DNA of 64,000 bases from Odobenus rosmarus divergens (GCF_000321225.1 NW_004450285.1:4710654-4774653); one strand, 5' to 3'; counted from the first letter of the stretch, positions 10,574 to 22,545 are shown. Numbers and translations: made by a program. Notes: generated by a model from the sequence alone, not told the origin.

Positions 10574-11749
10574 TAGTATGATTTTTACTCAATTAGTTGC
10601 ATGATGCCTTCCTTTTTTCCCTCTGCATTTTTGGCTGCCTACTACTCTTTGATCAACTCTTTATATTATAATAGGTTCCTTATATCTTTTTCTAAACAGA
10701 GAAGAGAAAAATGCTTTTTTCCCAGCATGTTTGATCAAAATGTATTTATTTTTGATAGCTTATATGTTCTTCTTAGCTTTATGTATTATTGAAAATGTCA
10801 AGCAATTTCTAGATTTTTTTTTAATTTGGAAAGACGCTGAGAGGTTTTTAAAATATATGAGTGAGATTTAGAAGAATTTCACACAGACTAGCTGCTGGTT
10901 CCAGACACTTAACCAGATTCTACTTTAACTCATAGGTCGAGGTGCCATAGGGCCTGCTCAGATCACTATGTGAACTCTGATCTTGCAGCATCCTAGGTCA
11001 CTGGGTAGAAGGGTGTTTCTGGAACTCATTCCTATCCTGGAACAGGTAGCTATAATCTAGTTGTATATAGAACTGACTGAATTACAAAAATATTTCCCAC
11101 TGAACTCAAACTACGTATATCTCCATTCTAATTTCCCCTTAGCTATATCTCCAAAATGCCTAAAGTCATCCTATGCTACCTAACAAGAGGGGAAAATTAG
11201 TAGAAAACAACATTAGTCTTAATCAATTACAGTTAAAATTTCCTACTTTTGCAAACTTAAAAAAAATTGTGACCGTATGAACACATAGCTGGACCTTTTT
11301 CTGGGTCTTGGAAGGAGCCAATGCAAATGAGGGACCTTGATATTTAAGCTTCATTAGCTTCAAGTTGGATCTGTCTCTGAACATGATGTGAAGATTAGAT
11401 CTAAAGTCAGATGGAAATCATGCTCCTTGTAAATGTTTACAAAATAAAGATTATGTTAGAGATGGCTTAATGTGTGGATTTGAGTTATTTGCCTTTGAAA
11501 AAGCAACAGCTTCCTATCATTTGAAAATTTGAATTTTAATGTTTCATAAACTGAAGTTTCCTACTCTGAGTAAAGTAGTTTGACACTATCCTTGCATTCT
11601 GTTCTTACTCTTTGCCTTCTTCCCTGGGTGACTTCAACCAAACCCTATCACATATATATATATATGTTGCTTTCCTGATGTTTGTCTCTGCCTTTCTTCT
11701 GAGATCCAGATCTGAGTACCTGATGAGTTGGCCATCGACACTTTAATAT
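10574..11749. other. Unique DNA, no gene seen
   Basis: AT-rich. Holds a short (AT)n at about 11650-11666. Nothing else recognised. Confidence 0.5.
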
Positions 11750-12575
11750 CCCAAAGACAGAGTCCATCATCTGCTATGCTGAAGATGCTTTTCACCTTTA
11801 CATCTGTAACCTTGTCCTCATTGAATCCCTATGCATATTTATGTCAGCCTGCATGCAGTCCTTTCCTCCTATTTCCTCCTCATGCCATCCCCACAACTAA
11901 CTTTCAGTGGGTCCACCTTCCTGATCTAGGTTGTTGCAATAGCGTATTTTGTTTCCTTACCTGATATCTGAATCTCTTGTCAAAGCATATGCTGCCAGAT
12001 TAATAGTGTCAAGGTGCTACTTAGCTAAATACACAAAATTCTTCAAAAGTCTCCTGTGGTTTCTAGATTTCAGGATAGCGTTAAAACTTAGTTTATTGCA
12101 TAGGGCTCCTGCCTGTGTTTCTCTCTCTGTCTTCTGCTGCTGCCCCATATGCTGTCTCTATTTCAGCCATTCTAATTAATTCCATTTGTTGGACTCCTGC
12201 TGCTAACTCAGGGCTTTGCATTCCTACACGCTATTCTTCAGGCATGGAACATTCTTTCCTCTTTTTCTGCTTGGGAAACTTCTTCATGGACTTCAGGATT
12301 TATCTCAAGAATAACTAACCTCTTCTGAGAAAATTTTCCTGATCTGATGGGCTATTGAGAAATCTATTCTTTGTTTTGATAGTGCCTTGGCATACTTTTA
12401 TGAGAGCAATAACAAACCACATAGTAATCATTGGTGTTTTACTTCTTTCCCTATAGACTATGAGTTTAATGAGATCAGGAAATATGTTGTTCATTTCTGC
12501 ACTCTGAGCACAAAATATAATGTCTGGTACAAAGGAGGTGATCTCAAATCTTTTTTGAATGAATGATTAATTGAA
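11750..12575 (+). mobile_element. Fossil LINE-2 (L2), 3' part
   Basis: The order of weakly conserved L2 phrases is kept: a Pro/Cys-rich 'CTGCAATAGC'-like block near 11932, 'CTCCTGTGGTTTCTAGATTT' near 12050, 'TTCCTCTTTTTCTGC' near 12257, and the terminal 'ATGTCTGGTACAAAGGAGGT ... TTGAATGAATGA' tail at 12520-12572. Plus-strand frames at 11728-12318 are L2 relics, not genes. Confidence 0.7.
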
Positions 12576-14185
12576 GGGAAATTTCTGAAGTGTAGGTTAG
12601 CAATTAACCTACTAAAAGCTGAATGTATAACTGGGTGGAAGAACAGGGTTATCATAAGACCATGAAATTGTAAAGCAGGGCAGCATATAGCTTTTCTTCT
12701 TTGTTGACAACTTGGTTATACTAAGCCTACTACTCTTTTCTCCCCTTACCACATCTTAGTTAATCATAATTAAGTCACTAAAACCATGATAGATCAGAAA
12801 GTACAGATATAAGCTCAATATATTAAAAGAGTAATTCACAAATTGGAAACCCTCAGAGTGTGTAAAAATTGATGCACTAAGAAGAGCTAATAATGTACTT
12901 GAAGAGAGTATTCATGTTTGGGGCAACTCTGACTCAATAAAATTTCATTATTGATGATAATGGTTATGGAAAAAGAGACCATAGTCGTAGAAAGCTTAAA
13001 ATGTTTACTAAAATCAGTACTTAAGAAATGATAGATTCACCCATTTGTCTACCTCACTAGAATGTTTCTCTCTCTCTCCCTCTTTTTCTATCTCTTTTTT
13101 CCTGTCTCTAATATATGTGCATATATATCAATCTTAAAAAAGAATAATGGATGTTTTCTGTGTACTTATGAGTAGACAGAACATCTTTATTGAATCGATT
13201 TTCTGAAGGTAAATATTTCCCTCTCCCCACTACATATTTTATTTCTTGCCCAAGTTTCTATTGCTCTGCTTCTGGAAGGTATTTATTTATTGAGATTGTC
13301 CATCTACCTCAGTCCTCAGTGTTACCCAATTTTTTGACATGACCTACTTCATAACATGACTAACTAAAACCCATTTGGATATTTCATCTTTATATTTAAT
13401 ATAGCATATGGAGATGCTTATGGGTTATAATAATAAAAAAAAATATCATGTCTCATTAATTATGCCTAACTAATTAGGAATGTATGATTATTTGATTAGG
13501 AATGATGCTAAAATTTACATTTATACTCAAAGAAAAAAAATGCGTTAAACAAATTTTTAGTGTACTTAAAAATTTAGGAGGATTGTTTAACTGTGAGAAT
13601 ATGTTTCAAGTCCTTAGCAATGTCACTTTGCATGGTAATAATCAGTGAATCAGTTGAAATTCTTTTGATTTACATATTTTATTTTACTTTATGTTACATT
13701 ATTTTACCGAGAACTTCTCTCTGATTTTCTTTAGAATTAGTCTTAATTTGTGTTAGATATGATTTAATTAACAAACCAACTTTTCAATGTTCTCTAGTTA
13801 GGAATTTTTACATATTGAAATTGTGTTTTTCTTAATTCTTAAGTTAATTAGATTTTTCTACATAACTTGAATAATGCAGGTGCCAAGAATTTGTTGGATA
13901 TTATACCAAGATAAGTTAATATTTAAGTGCTTCAATTAAAACTGATTATATTCTAGTCACTTATTATGTAGCAAAAACAAATAGCTAATTCAAAGTTGAT
14001 TCAGTTTTTTTTTCAATAGGAAGCACATAAGAAAGTCAAAATATAGATGTTCTCAAATTACTTATTATAAATTATGGTGTGTCAAGAAAGGCCACTCAAA
14101 CTTAAACTGACTGCTAGGAGTATCTTTATCTTTTTCTTTCCTGATACCAAAATAAATTTGTAATGTTAAGATGTTTGATACTGAT
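12576..14185. other. Unique, very AT-rich DNA
   Basis: No gene and no recognised repeat. Includes CT-rich runs near 13064-13110. Confidence 0.5.
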
Positions 14186-14400
14186 CAGCCTAAGTTCAAA
14201 ATCCAACTCTGCCACTTATGAGGTTTGTGATTGTAACTAAGTTATTTAATTTCCCTAACCTCTAGTTTGTTTATTTGTAAAAAGGGGATAATAGTAACTG
14301 CTTTATAAATTTTTCATGAGGATTAAGTGAGATTATGAGTGAAATGTTCTTAGCATGGTGTCTGGCATATAGTAGTCAATGAAGAGTAAATAAATTAATT
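14186..14400 (+). mobile_element. MIR element (ancient tRNA-derived SINE)
   Basis: Follows the MIR consensus: 'CCAACTCTGCCACTTATGAG', 'CTAAGTTATTTAATTTCCCT', 'AAAAAGGGGATAATAGTAAC', 'TCATGAGGATTAAGTGAG' and 'GGTGTCTGGCATATAGTAG'. Diverged but continuous. Confidence 0.85.
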
Positions 14401-14779
14401 TAGTACAGTTAAATGTAAACAGTACATAGTAATATAATCAACTACTTTCAGTTTCAATTATAATTACTAAATATGTCACTTTTTATGATTTTTAAAAACA
14501 ACCATTTAAAGAATATCATTGGTGGGAAGTGGAGTACTAATACTGGCTTGTGTACTGAATTTATTTGAATACATCTTAAAAATTGCTGAAAATCTCTGCA
14601 GGCAACATCCCCAGGATTAGGTAGGCTGGTGTTGGCTATTTAAGCATAACCTGAATTTAATTTTATCGATTCATTTTATGAATTGATTTATGTTATTCAT
14701 TTTATTTACTCTATTTCATTAACTTTCTTTGCAACACACTACCTGTGTCTGTGGACACATTTAATAGTGGAATTCTCTT

Positions 14780-15524
14780 CTTATCCCTGAAATGTTGGGT
14801 TTACTCACTGATCTGTCCTCGGCTCTCTTCTCATCCACCACTTTTCAGATGATTTCATCTACTACGAGGGCTTCAGTTATTATTGTTTGCTAATAAGTCC
14901 CACATGTATTTCTCTAGCGTATAGATCTTTAGATCACAAAATCCAGTGCCCTATTGGGCTTCTCCATCTTGATTCCCAGAAAAACTTTATTTTTATTATT
15001 TTTTAAAAAAGATTTTATTTACTTGAGAGAGAGAGAGGGTGCATGCACAAGTGGGGGGTAGGCAGAGGGAGAAGCAGACTCCCCACTGAGCAGGGAGCCC
15101 AATGTGGGGGCTGGATCCCAGGAACCCGGGATCATGACCCAGCCGAAGGCAGCCACTTAACCAACTGAGCCACCTAGGCGCCGCACCTACAAACACTTTA
15201 AATTAACTATGCTCCAAACTGAAGTCAACATCATTGGTCTCTAAACAATTTTTCCTCTTTTTTTTATTGTAGTGAAAACTACCATCATCAGTCTAGCTGT
15301 GAAAGCCGAAAATGTGAAAAGGGTATTACCTTTGACTTCTCTCTTAACTCAGCCCCCCCAGCAATCAAACACCAAGTTCTGTCAAATTATCTCCATCCCC
15401 ACTATCACTACCCAGGCCACCCCATATCAGCTCTTTCCAGGAATATTCAACAGATTACTATATACTATGCTTTTTACCAGTGCTTTGTGTCTGCATTCCA
15501 TTCTCTGCAGAATAGACAAAATGA
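14780..15524 (+). mobile_element. Fossil L2, first part (SINE-interrupted)
   Basis: Matches the L2 ORF2 3' region in order: 'CGGCTCTCTTCTCATCCACC', 'CTACTACGAGGGCTTCAGTT', then, after the SINE at 14999-15183, 'AATTAACTATGCTCCAAACTG', 'CCAAGTTCTGTC', 'CCATCCCCACTATCACTACC' and 'GCATTCCATTCTCTGCAGAA'. The element resumes at 16431 after about 0.9 kb of other DNA. Confidence 0.72.
14999..15183 (-). mobile_element. can-SINE inside L2
   Basis: Minus-strand element: poly-A complement and AAAGATTTTATTTA at the left, GAGCCACCTAGGCGCC head at the right. Inserted in the L2. No clean TSD, only a weak AAACTTTA-like similarity of the flanks. Confidence 0.92.
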
Positions 15525-15715
15525 TATTTTATTTTATTTTATTTTATTTATTTGTCAGAGAGAGAGAGAAAACACAAGCAGGGGGAGTGGCAGGTAGAAG
15601 GAGAAGCAGGCTCCTCACTGAGCAGGGAACCCAATGCAGGACTATATCCCAGGACCCTGGGATCATGACCTGAGCCGAAGGCAGACGCTTAACTGACTGA
15701 GACACTCAGGTGTCC
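15525..15715 (-). mobile_element. can-SINE
   Basis: Left end is a (TTTTA)n-type tail complement (15525-15550), then GTCAGAGAGAGAGAGAAAAC and the reversed SINE body ending GACTGAGACACTCAGGTGTCC. It lies at the point where the L2 is broken. Its own TSD is not convincing. Confidence 0.92.
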
Positions 15716-15870
15716 GGACAAGCACAAATGTCAGACTGGGGCCCAGTCCCAAAATATGTGGAGCTCAGACAAGAGTGTAAATGGAGGCAAATGGTCCTTC
15801 CCCTTCTCCACCTTCATGATCCATCCCTTACTGCCATGACACTTATATATAACTGTATTACATACATTTA
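15716..15870. other. Unassigned segment within the split L2
   Basis: Sequence of unknown origin that with 16115-16430 separates the two L2 parts. Not L2-like. May be part of an older insertion or of a retrotransposed transcript. Confidence 0.4.
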
Positions 15871-15885
15871 AAATAAACACTCCAT

Positions 15886-16100
15886 GGGCGCCTGGGTGGC
15901 TCAGTTGGTTAAGCGACTGCCTTCGGCTCAGGTCATGATCCTGGAGTCCCGGGATCGAGTCCCGCATTGGGCTCCCTGCTCAGCAGGGAGTCTGCTTCTC
16001 CCTCTGACCCTCTTCCCTCTCGTGCTGTCTATCTCTCATTCTCTCAAATAAATAAATAAAAAAAAAAAATCTTTAAAAAAAAAAATAAATAAATAAAATA
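15886..16100 (+). mobile_element. can-SINE, young-looking
   Basis: Head GGGCGCCTGGGTGGCTCAG and near-intact body ending CTCAAATAAATAAATAAAA, followed by an unusually long double tail (AATCTTT, then A-rich AAATAAATAAATAAAATAAAA). TSD of 14 bases, AAATAAACACTCCA, at 15871-15884 and 16101-16114. Confidence 0.96.
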
Positions 16101-16114
16101 AAATAAACACTCCA

Positions 16115-16430
16115 AACTATATATTTGATCATTGTCCACAGCCATCCTCTCATTAACAGTTGTTCACGGGCCTTCCCTTAAGCCTAGGGGTAAACCCACA
16201 GATGCAATCTGTTCTTAGGGTATAGACCTGGGGCAGAGATCACACAGGCCATAGAAGCAGCTTGGGGTCATCTGGGCATGGAATTCCATGTGAATGTATA
16301 CACAGAACTTGCTCCAGAAGGATGGGCATGGGTGCTAGGTGGGTTCATGTCCTGGCCCTTTGCACTCCTTGCCCTGTGGGTAAGGCACAGCCAGAGGAAG
16401 CCATGGACAAGGATCTGTTTTACTGGGACT
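16115..16430. other. Unassigned segment within the split L2
   Basis: GC-richer than its surroundings, no frame or repeat recognised. Ends where L2 sequence resumes. Confidence 0.4.
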
Positions 16431-16815
16431 GAGACAGTGATATTATTACATCCCTAGTTAAAATCCTTTAATGACTCTCTGTTTTCCTCAGGATTAAGTC
16501 TAAACTCTTTAGGATAAACTAAAGGACCTTTTATGGTCTGACTCATATATTCTTGTTTCATTTCTCAACATACTTTATCTCCTATTCTATAATCTAGTAA
16601 ATCAGAAGTCATTTTAGCTTCTTGAATATGGAATGTTCTCTCTTTCACCTGGGTTTTTGCATAAACCATTTTCTTTCCCTTCAATGCTCTTCATCTCTTC
16701 TCCACATGGATATTTTATTTTCATATTTCAGATCTCTAGATGATACTTTCTTCAAGAAAATTTCTTACACTTATCCATGATAGATCTCTGTACCTCTCCA
16801 CCACTGAAGGTTCAT
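16431..16815 (+). mobile_element. Fossil L2, second part
   Basis: Resumes the L2 of 14780-15524: 'CAGTGATATTATTACATCCC', 'TTAAAATCCTTTAATGACTC', 'AGGATTAAGTCTAAACTC', 'GGTCTGACTCATA', and 'CTTCTTCAAGAAAATTTCT'. Colinear with the usual L2 order. Confidence 0.7.
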
Positions 16816-18699
16816 TCATTCCAGGTATCATGCCTGTAATGTTTTACTTACACAAATGCTAAACATCCACTCTATGGATTTGAATGGAATGCCATGGAGA
16901 GCTTATGATGCATCCTACCTGGTTTTGGAACGTGATCCATGTTCAGTGCCATAATGCATAAGAGAGTGTTTTCTGTTGTTCTTGGCCCCCACCCCTGCTG
17001 TTTTGACTCTTCTCCTATCCTGTTGCAAGATTTGGGCTTCTTTTCTGGTTTCTACAAAAAAACATTCATACCAAGCTTATAGTAGAATTTTGTTGAAGGT
17101 AATTTAATTGAAAATTACAGGGATCATCAGGAAGAGTCAAAATCGTATTATATTCCATTTCAACTGAAAACTCCCTACACATGTTTCTCCTTTGAAGTTT
17201 CTCCCCAGTTGGAGGCTTCCTCTTCCTTACTCTTTCCCCATCCTGCCTCAAATATCAGTCATTTTTGTCCTTAATTTCCTTCAAGGAGACCTCAATAACA
17301 AACCCTCTTAATTTCAGATTTTTGAGCTCTGCCATAGTTTCTGTCTCCCAGAAAGCTTATTGAAATATATTCTAAATAAGGCCAATATGTCTCTCCAAAA
17401 AATACTTTCATAACCAACAACTAGAAGGAAAAACATGGTCTATGTTTGCAGTGTGGTCAGGATGTGCTAAAGCTGTGTCCAGTTTACTTCCCACTGCTTG
17501 AGATCTATCAGGAAGCTAAAGTAGAAAATGTATACATTGATTATATATGGTCTGAGGAAATCTTGATTATTATGTATCCATCTAATTAAAGCAACCTGTA
17601 TTTGGGTAATGAGTAAACCTAGTAAGATTTTGACCTGAAAGATGGGTGAAAATTATGCATCAATGCGTAGCTGATCACCATTAGCAATGTTCTTTCAGGA
17701 AACAGATGTCTGTCTGATATTCACAGCATTGTATCTGTGAGGTTTGCCTTCTCCAGAAATGCATCTTTGATTTATTACTGCCCTGGGCTAATTGAAGAAA
17801 ATGTTAAGTCTCAGCTATGTGATTCGTGGATATTGACTATTTGGTCAGTGAAGGAGAAAGAAACCAGAGATTTTATGAACAAGAGCCATCTGTGTCTTAG
17901 TTTGAAACTGATTAAATGTGGTGCAGTCTGTGGCAGGATGACAGCAGTTACAGACTTCAGTGTGTGAGGATTTTAAAAATCACATGTAGAAGTTGGTAAC
18001 TAACTAATAATTATTTTCCAAATTGTATTATACCTCAAGTTAATTTCCATGGACATCTTTTGGCCATGGCCACACTACTGGATGAAGGCAATATTGAAAG
18101 AAAAAGGCACTTTTGATTATCCCTATTATTGAGAATCTTATACAAAGGCTCCCCTTTTATCTGAAACTGCTGCTAAATGATCTCTTTCCTTTTTTTCTTA
18201 ATACAATTTCACCTTAATACAATACAGTAATGTCAGTACAAAATCAGGTGTTATGCTGAATTGATTATACATAGCAGATAGTACTCTTTAGTAGTGAGCT
18301 AGTCTTACAAAGGAACATCTAATTTTGATGTTGTAAATGACATGTCATAAATCTACTTCTTAAAAAGTTAAGATAAATTGATTAACATCAAAGAGTCAGT
18401 CACAGTGTGGCATATATCAATGCAACTTATTTTACCTTGGTTCCACTGATGATCTGTAAATATGATAGAATATCTCTTATGGGATGAAATTTCTTAAACT
18501 CACCATTTTCCTATTGTTTTATGTTTATAGCAAGAAAAATAGAATATGAATCTGGAAAGATCTCAGCAGTTGACTCATTCAGAACTCACATTCAGCCAAC
18601 CAGCCACAATACTAGATTCTGCATACAGTCTATTAAGGCTTTTATGAGAATGTGATTAGGAGGGTAGTAAGTGAGGTGACAGTCAAGTGATTTCTATAA
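16816..18699. other. Unique DNA, no gene seen
   Basis: No repeat recognised. The frames at 17066-17251 minus and 17737-17967 plus have no family resemblance. 17560-17980 is repeat-free and compositionally balanced, a possible conserved non-coding stretch. Confidence 0.45.
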
Positions 18700-18714
18700 A
18701 ATATTATTTGATTT

Positions 18715-18850
18715 CCAAAAAATCAGGGCCAGGAAAGACCTTAGAAACTATGTAGCCCGAATCTCTCATTTGTAGATGAAGATTTGGAGACCCAGAGATT
18801 TAGATTAATCAAGATCATATAGAGACCTAGTTCCAGAGCTAGAATCTCCT
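18715..18850 (+). mobile_element. Ancient MIR-like repeat fragment
   Basis: 'GGAAAGACCTTAGAAACTAT', 'CTCATTTGTAGATGAAGATT' and 'AAGATCATATAGAGACCTAG' match a widespread ancient mammalian repeat ('ACCTTAGAGATCATCTAGTCC ... ACAGATGAGGAAACTGAGGC ... GGTCACACAGCTAG'). Family not assigned. Confidence 0.5.
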
Positions 18851-18884
18851 CACTTCCACTCTCTCTCTCACACCAAGAAATAGT

Positions 18885-19140
18885 GATAAGCAGCATTTCA
18901 TTAGTACTAGGCACAGTTCTAAGTACTTTACACATCTTAATTCATTTAATCTTCACAACAATATAAAGTATTCCTGTTATTATATCTGTTTTATTGATGA
19001 TCAGACTGAAGTCCAAGCAGGTGAAGTGATTCATCCAAGATCACACAGCAATAGAGAGAGGAACTGGAATGCAAACCCAGACGGTTTGGCTCCAGGGTCT
19101 GTGACCTTAACCACTATACTACATTGTTCCCCTTAGCTGG
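18885..19140 (+). mobile_element. Ancient MIR/L2-age repeat fragment
   Basis: Colinear with the common ancient block: 'TACTAGGCACAGTTCTAAGT', 'CATTTAATCTTCACAACAAT', 'GACTGAAGTCCAAGCAGG', 'AAGATCACACAGCAAT', 'GGCTCCAGGGTCTGTG ... CTTAACCACTATACTACATT'. Family not assigned. Confidence 0.6.
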
Positions 19141-20675
19141 TTATTTAAATCTACAACTGAATAGTTCAGCTGAGTCATTGTTTAGAAACTTTTTTAATAG
19201 ATGATTTAACTAAATTGATGTGTTATATAAATGGATATTATTTACACAATAAATGTGTTTATGGTAGTATGTATATTTTATTCTTAGTTTCTTTTAAATC
19301 TCTAAAACCTCTAGTAAACAGTAATGCTCATTTCCTAATTATATTCACACAATACCAAGTTGCAAAATTTCCAGTTAAATAGTCCCAGATATGCTCTTTT
19401 TTGCACAAATCGGGAAGGAGGAGGTAAGTAGGATGAATAGATACTGAGATTGTTATTTTTCTTTCAAATTTCAAGCACTAATTGCTCATAATCACCCTCT
19501 ATCCTTAAATAATTCACATTTCTCATATTAGTACTATATAAGAAAAAAAATGGAGTAGATTGACAAAGACAAAACCAAAAAAGTTAAGAAAAAATTGAAC
19601 TACATAGATTTATATGCAATATATATGCACTTATATGATTAGTTTTTGTCATTTTGGAGAGATATGGTTGATATCTTTGAAAAAACATGAAATTCAAGAG
19701 AATTAATCCATTTATAATTCTCTCAACTTATTCCTGAATCACATTTCTGTGCGGAGCCACTTGTTTCTTGTGCCCTGTTAGCCCTCTCAGAGATTTCATT
19801 GAAGTTTATCTTTCACTCGATGGTTTGTCACAAAGAAATACAGATTTTGGCACTTTACTGTATTTTCTGCGAAGATAATTAGGAGGCAAGAGCAAAACCC
19901 CATTGAAATGAAGATGCTGGGCAACTCGATAAACCTAATTGCTAGTTAAATAGCATGCGTACTCAACCATCCTTGAAGTTATTCAAATTTGTGTTTCTGC
20001 AAATGTACAAACTACCTATGCATAATGACTCTTTGGTATTCTTGGGGGAAAAAAACCCACAAGTATTAAATCTTTCATTGCTAAATAACTACATTTTACA
20101 GAAAGAAGTTTGAGATATATTTTAACTAAGATAGCCCTGAATTCATGTTTATAAGATTTAAGATTCTTTGGATGGTGGGACACAATACTTGGGTAGATTA
20201 AAGGCAGAATTCTTTGTGACTTACAGCTTCGAGTAAGAGAAGGCTGGGAGGCAGGGGCAGGAAGAGAATTGCACCTGGGGATGGAATAAGAGCAAGCTGG
20301 AGGTGTAGAGGGCACATAACGTGCAAGAAGAATAGAGTTATCGAGGTTGCTTGACCTCCTTGTAGATTGGCTAATTTGGATAATTTCATGGGCTCCAGGG
20401 CCATAAAGACTGTACCTGGCTTCAGGGTGATGAGGGCAGGAGCTTAGTAGCCTAATGTGTGAGAGCCCGATAAGAGAAATGGTTGGAGTGTTGTCTTAAC
20501 ATCTATTAAAAAGGGAAACTGACCCGCCTCTAGCCATGGTCTCATGTCTGGATCAAGCTAGCATTAAAAGAAAAACAAAAACACTGTATTAAACTAATTC
20601 ACTACCAAACAAAGCTCCAAATTTCAGACTTGACTTAACTGAAGGTTATTTTTGGCTTAAGTAACAGTTCAGTCA
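19141..20675. other. Unique DNA, no gene seen
   Basis: Repeat-free. Frames at 20016-20404 minus are unsupported. 19740-20020 keeps motifs such as 'CCTAATTGCTAGTTAAATAG' and looks like a possible conserved non-coding element, but that cannot be tested here. Confidence 0.45.
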
Positions 20676-20699
20676 ATGCAGCTGATTCTGGTAGATGGG

Positions 20700-21036
20700 C
20701 AGTCTCCTACATGGAGATTCAGAGACTTGTGCTTTGTCCATCTTATGACTTGTCCATCATGTAGTATCTTGGTGTTTTATTCTGTATTTTCTGGATCCTG
20801 TTGGCAAATGGAGGGAAGGGGGCAGTGTGAAGAAAGTGCACTTGTTCTTAGCCAAAGCGCTCACGTTCCATTGGCTAGAAGTAGTCATTTTATCTCACCT
20901 GAGGAGAGAAGGGTTGAGGAGCTAATAAATGTAGTCCTGGCTGAGTGGCCACCTCTCAGCAGTAGCCCTCACAATGGAAAGAGAGAGCAATACTTTGGTA
21001 GACATACAGCTATTTTTGCCACAGAAAAGTTTTAGA
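20700..21036. mobile_element. Ancient repeat fragment (shared family with 29225-29690)
   Basis: 'GCTCACGTTCCATTGGCTAG', 'GAGGAGCTAATAAATGTAGT' and the final 'CATACAGCTATTTTTGCCAC' follow an old mammalian repeat ('ACATTCCATTGGCCAGAA ... GGCTGGGAAATGTAGTC ... AGTCTCTGCCAC'). The 119-residue plus frame at 20676-21035 is explained by this repeat and shows no protein family. Confidence 0.5.
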
Positions 21037-21037
21037 A

Positions 21038-21661
21038 TGCAGATGGCCCCCAAACTAACTTAGGATGGTTTGACTTATTACTTTTCAACTTTACAACAGT
21101 GTGAAAACGATACACATTCACTAGAAACCATACTTTAAAGTACCTTTTCCCAGGCTACTTATATGCCCTAGAAAACTCTCTTGGGATACTGGGCAGCAGT
21201 GGCCGCAGATCCCACTTGGCCATATGACCACGAGGGTTTACAACCATTCTGTTTCTCAATGTCAGTACAGTATTCAAAAATTACATGAGATAGTCAACAG
21301 TTTATTATAAAATAGGATGTGCTAAATGATTTTGCCCAACTGAAAGTGTTCAGAGCACATTTAAGGTAGGTTAGTATACTAAATGCATTTTCAACTTACA
21401 ATATTCTTAACTTAAAAACGGGTTTATCGAGGGGTGCCTGGATGGCTCAGTCGTTAAGCGTCTGCCTTCAGCTCAGGGCATGATCCCAGCATCCTGGGAT
21501 CCAGCCCCACATCAGGTTTCCTGCTCAGCGGGGAGTCTGCTTCTCCCTCTCCAGCTTGTGATCATTCTCTCGCTGTCTCTCTCTGTCAAATAAATAAATA
21601 AAATCTTTTAAAAAATGGGATTATTGGGGGATAACCCTATTGTAAAGTGAGGAAGATCTGT
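21038..21661. mobile_element. Tigger-like (TcMar) non-autonomous DNA transposon
   Basis: Internal text matches a known mariner/Tigger-derived element: 'CAACTTTACAACAGTGTGAA', 'CTAGAAACCATACTTTAAAG', 'ATTACATGAGATAGTCAACA', 'TTTTGCCCAACTG', 'TTTCAACTTACAATATTC'. Degenerate terminal inverted repeats are visible: CAGATGGCCCCCAAACTAAC at the left and AGTGAGGAAGATCTG at the right, next to a TA. A can-SINE (21431-21612) sits in its right end. Confidence 0.7.
21431..21612 (+). mobile_element. can-SINE nested in the Tigger-like element
   Basis: GGGGTGCCTGGATGGCTCAG head, AAATAAATAAATAAAATCTT tail. The flanks GGGTTTATCGAG (21420-21431) and GGGATTATTGGG (21617-21628) look like a decayed TSD with three mismatches. 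Confidence 0.94.
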
Positions 21662-21735
21662 ATATATCTCTATATACATATATACACACATAATATGTAT
21701 ACATATCTAATATATATAGTATGCATACATGTATG
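21659..21735. repeat. AT/CA-rich simple sequence
   Basis: Imperfect TATA/CATA repeats with purine-pyrimidine alternation, directly beside the Tigger-like end. Confidence 0.8.
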
Positions 21736-21788
21736 GGCATGCACATAGGTTTTATAGCAAGGGAAATTATTATAAAGATTTTTAGGTA

Positions 21789-21979
21789 GGGGTTCCTAGG
21801 TGGCTCAGTCGATTAAGCATCTGCCTTTGGCTCAGGTCATGATTTCAGGGTCCTGGGATTGAGTCCCAAGTCAGGTTCCCTGCTCAATGGGGACCCTGCT
21901 TCTCCCTTTCCCTCTGTGAAGTGCTTCCCCTGCTTGTGCTCTCTCTCTCTGTCAAATAAATAAATAAAATCTTTAAAAA
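21789..21979 (+). mobile_element. can-SINE
   Basis: GGGGTTCCTAGGTGGCTCAG head and AAATAAATAAATAAAATCTTT tail. Perfect 15-bp TSD, AAAGATTTTTAGGTA, at 21774-21788 and 21980-21994. Confidence 0.95.
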
Positions 21980-22059
21980 AAAGATTTTTAGGTAAAATGA
22001 ATTTATGTCATTCTAGCAAATTTCATCTTTGATGTACACATTGACTCCTAATAGAGCAT

Positions 22060-22545
22060 TGAAATTCTTAGTTTTCTCTGGCACATTTTTTCCCCATTGC
22101 CTGAAATGTTGTACATTTGGTCTGAAAGGATTTATTGTGGATTTTCAATTACATTATACAAATGGAATCTCACAAACATAATATTGAATGAGCAAAGCCA
22201 GACACAAGACAGTATGTTCTTCTCTCTTCAAAATAGCATTTCTGAGATTTGTCCATACTGTGGCACATAACTGTAGAAAGTTCATTCTCATTGCTCTATA
22301 GCATTCAACTGGGTGAATATCCAGTTTACCTATCCATTCTACCATTGATGGTTATTTGAATAGTTTCCAGTTTAAAGTTATTACGAATAGTGCTACCAAG
22401 AAATTTTAGGACATGTCTTTTGATGAACCTTTATACACATTTATATTGGGTATGTCTAGAAGTGAAATTTCTGGGCTATATGTGTAGTAAGAATGTATTC
22501 AGTTTATATGCTCATAATTTTCTAGCCGCCTTTTACTGGCTATTA
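22060..22545 (-). mobile_element. Ancient L1 3'-end fragment, antisense
   Basis: 'ACCTATCCATTCTACCATTG', 'GATGGTTATTTGAATAGTTTCC', 'GAAGTGAAATTTCTGGGC' follow the antisense 3' region of old L1M elements. Strongly diverged. Confidence 0.65.

Noticed and set aside
15272..15673. 133-residue plus frame
   Set aside because: Runs from L2 sequence into a reversed SINE; a chance chimera.
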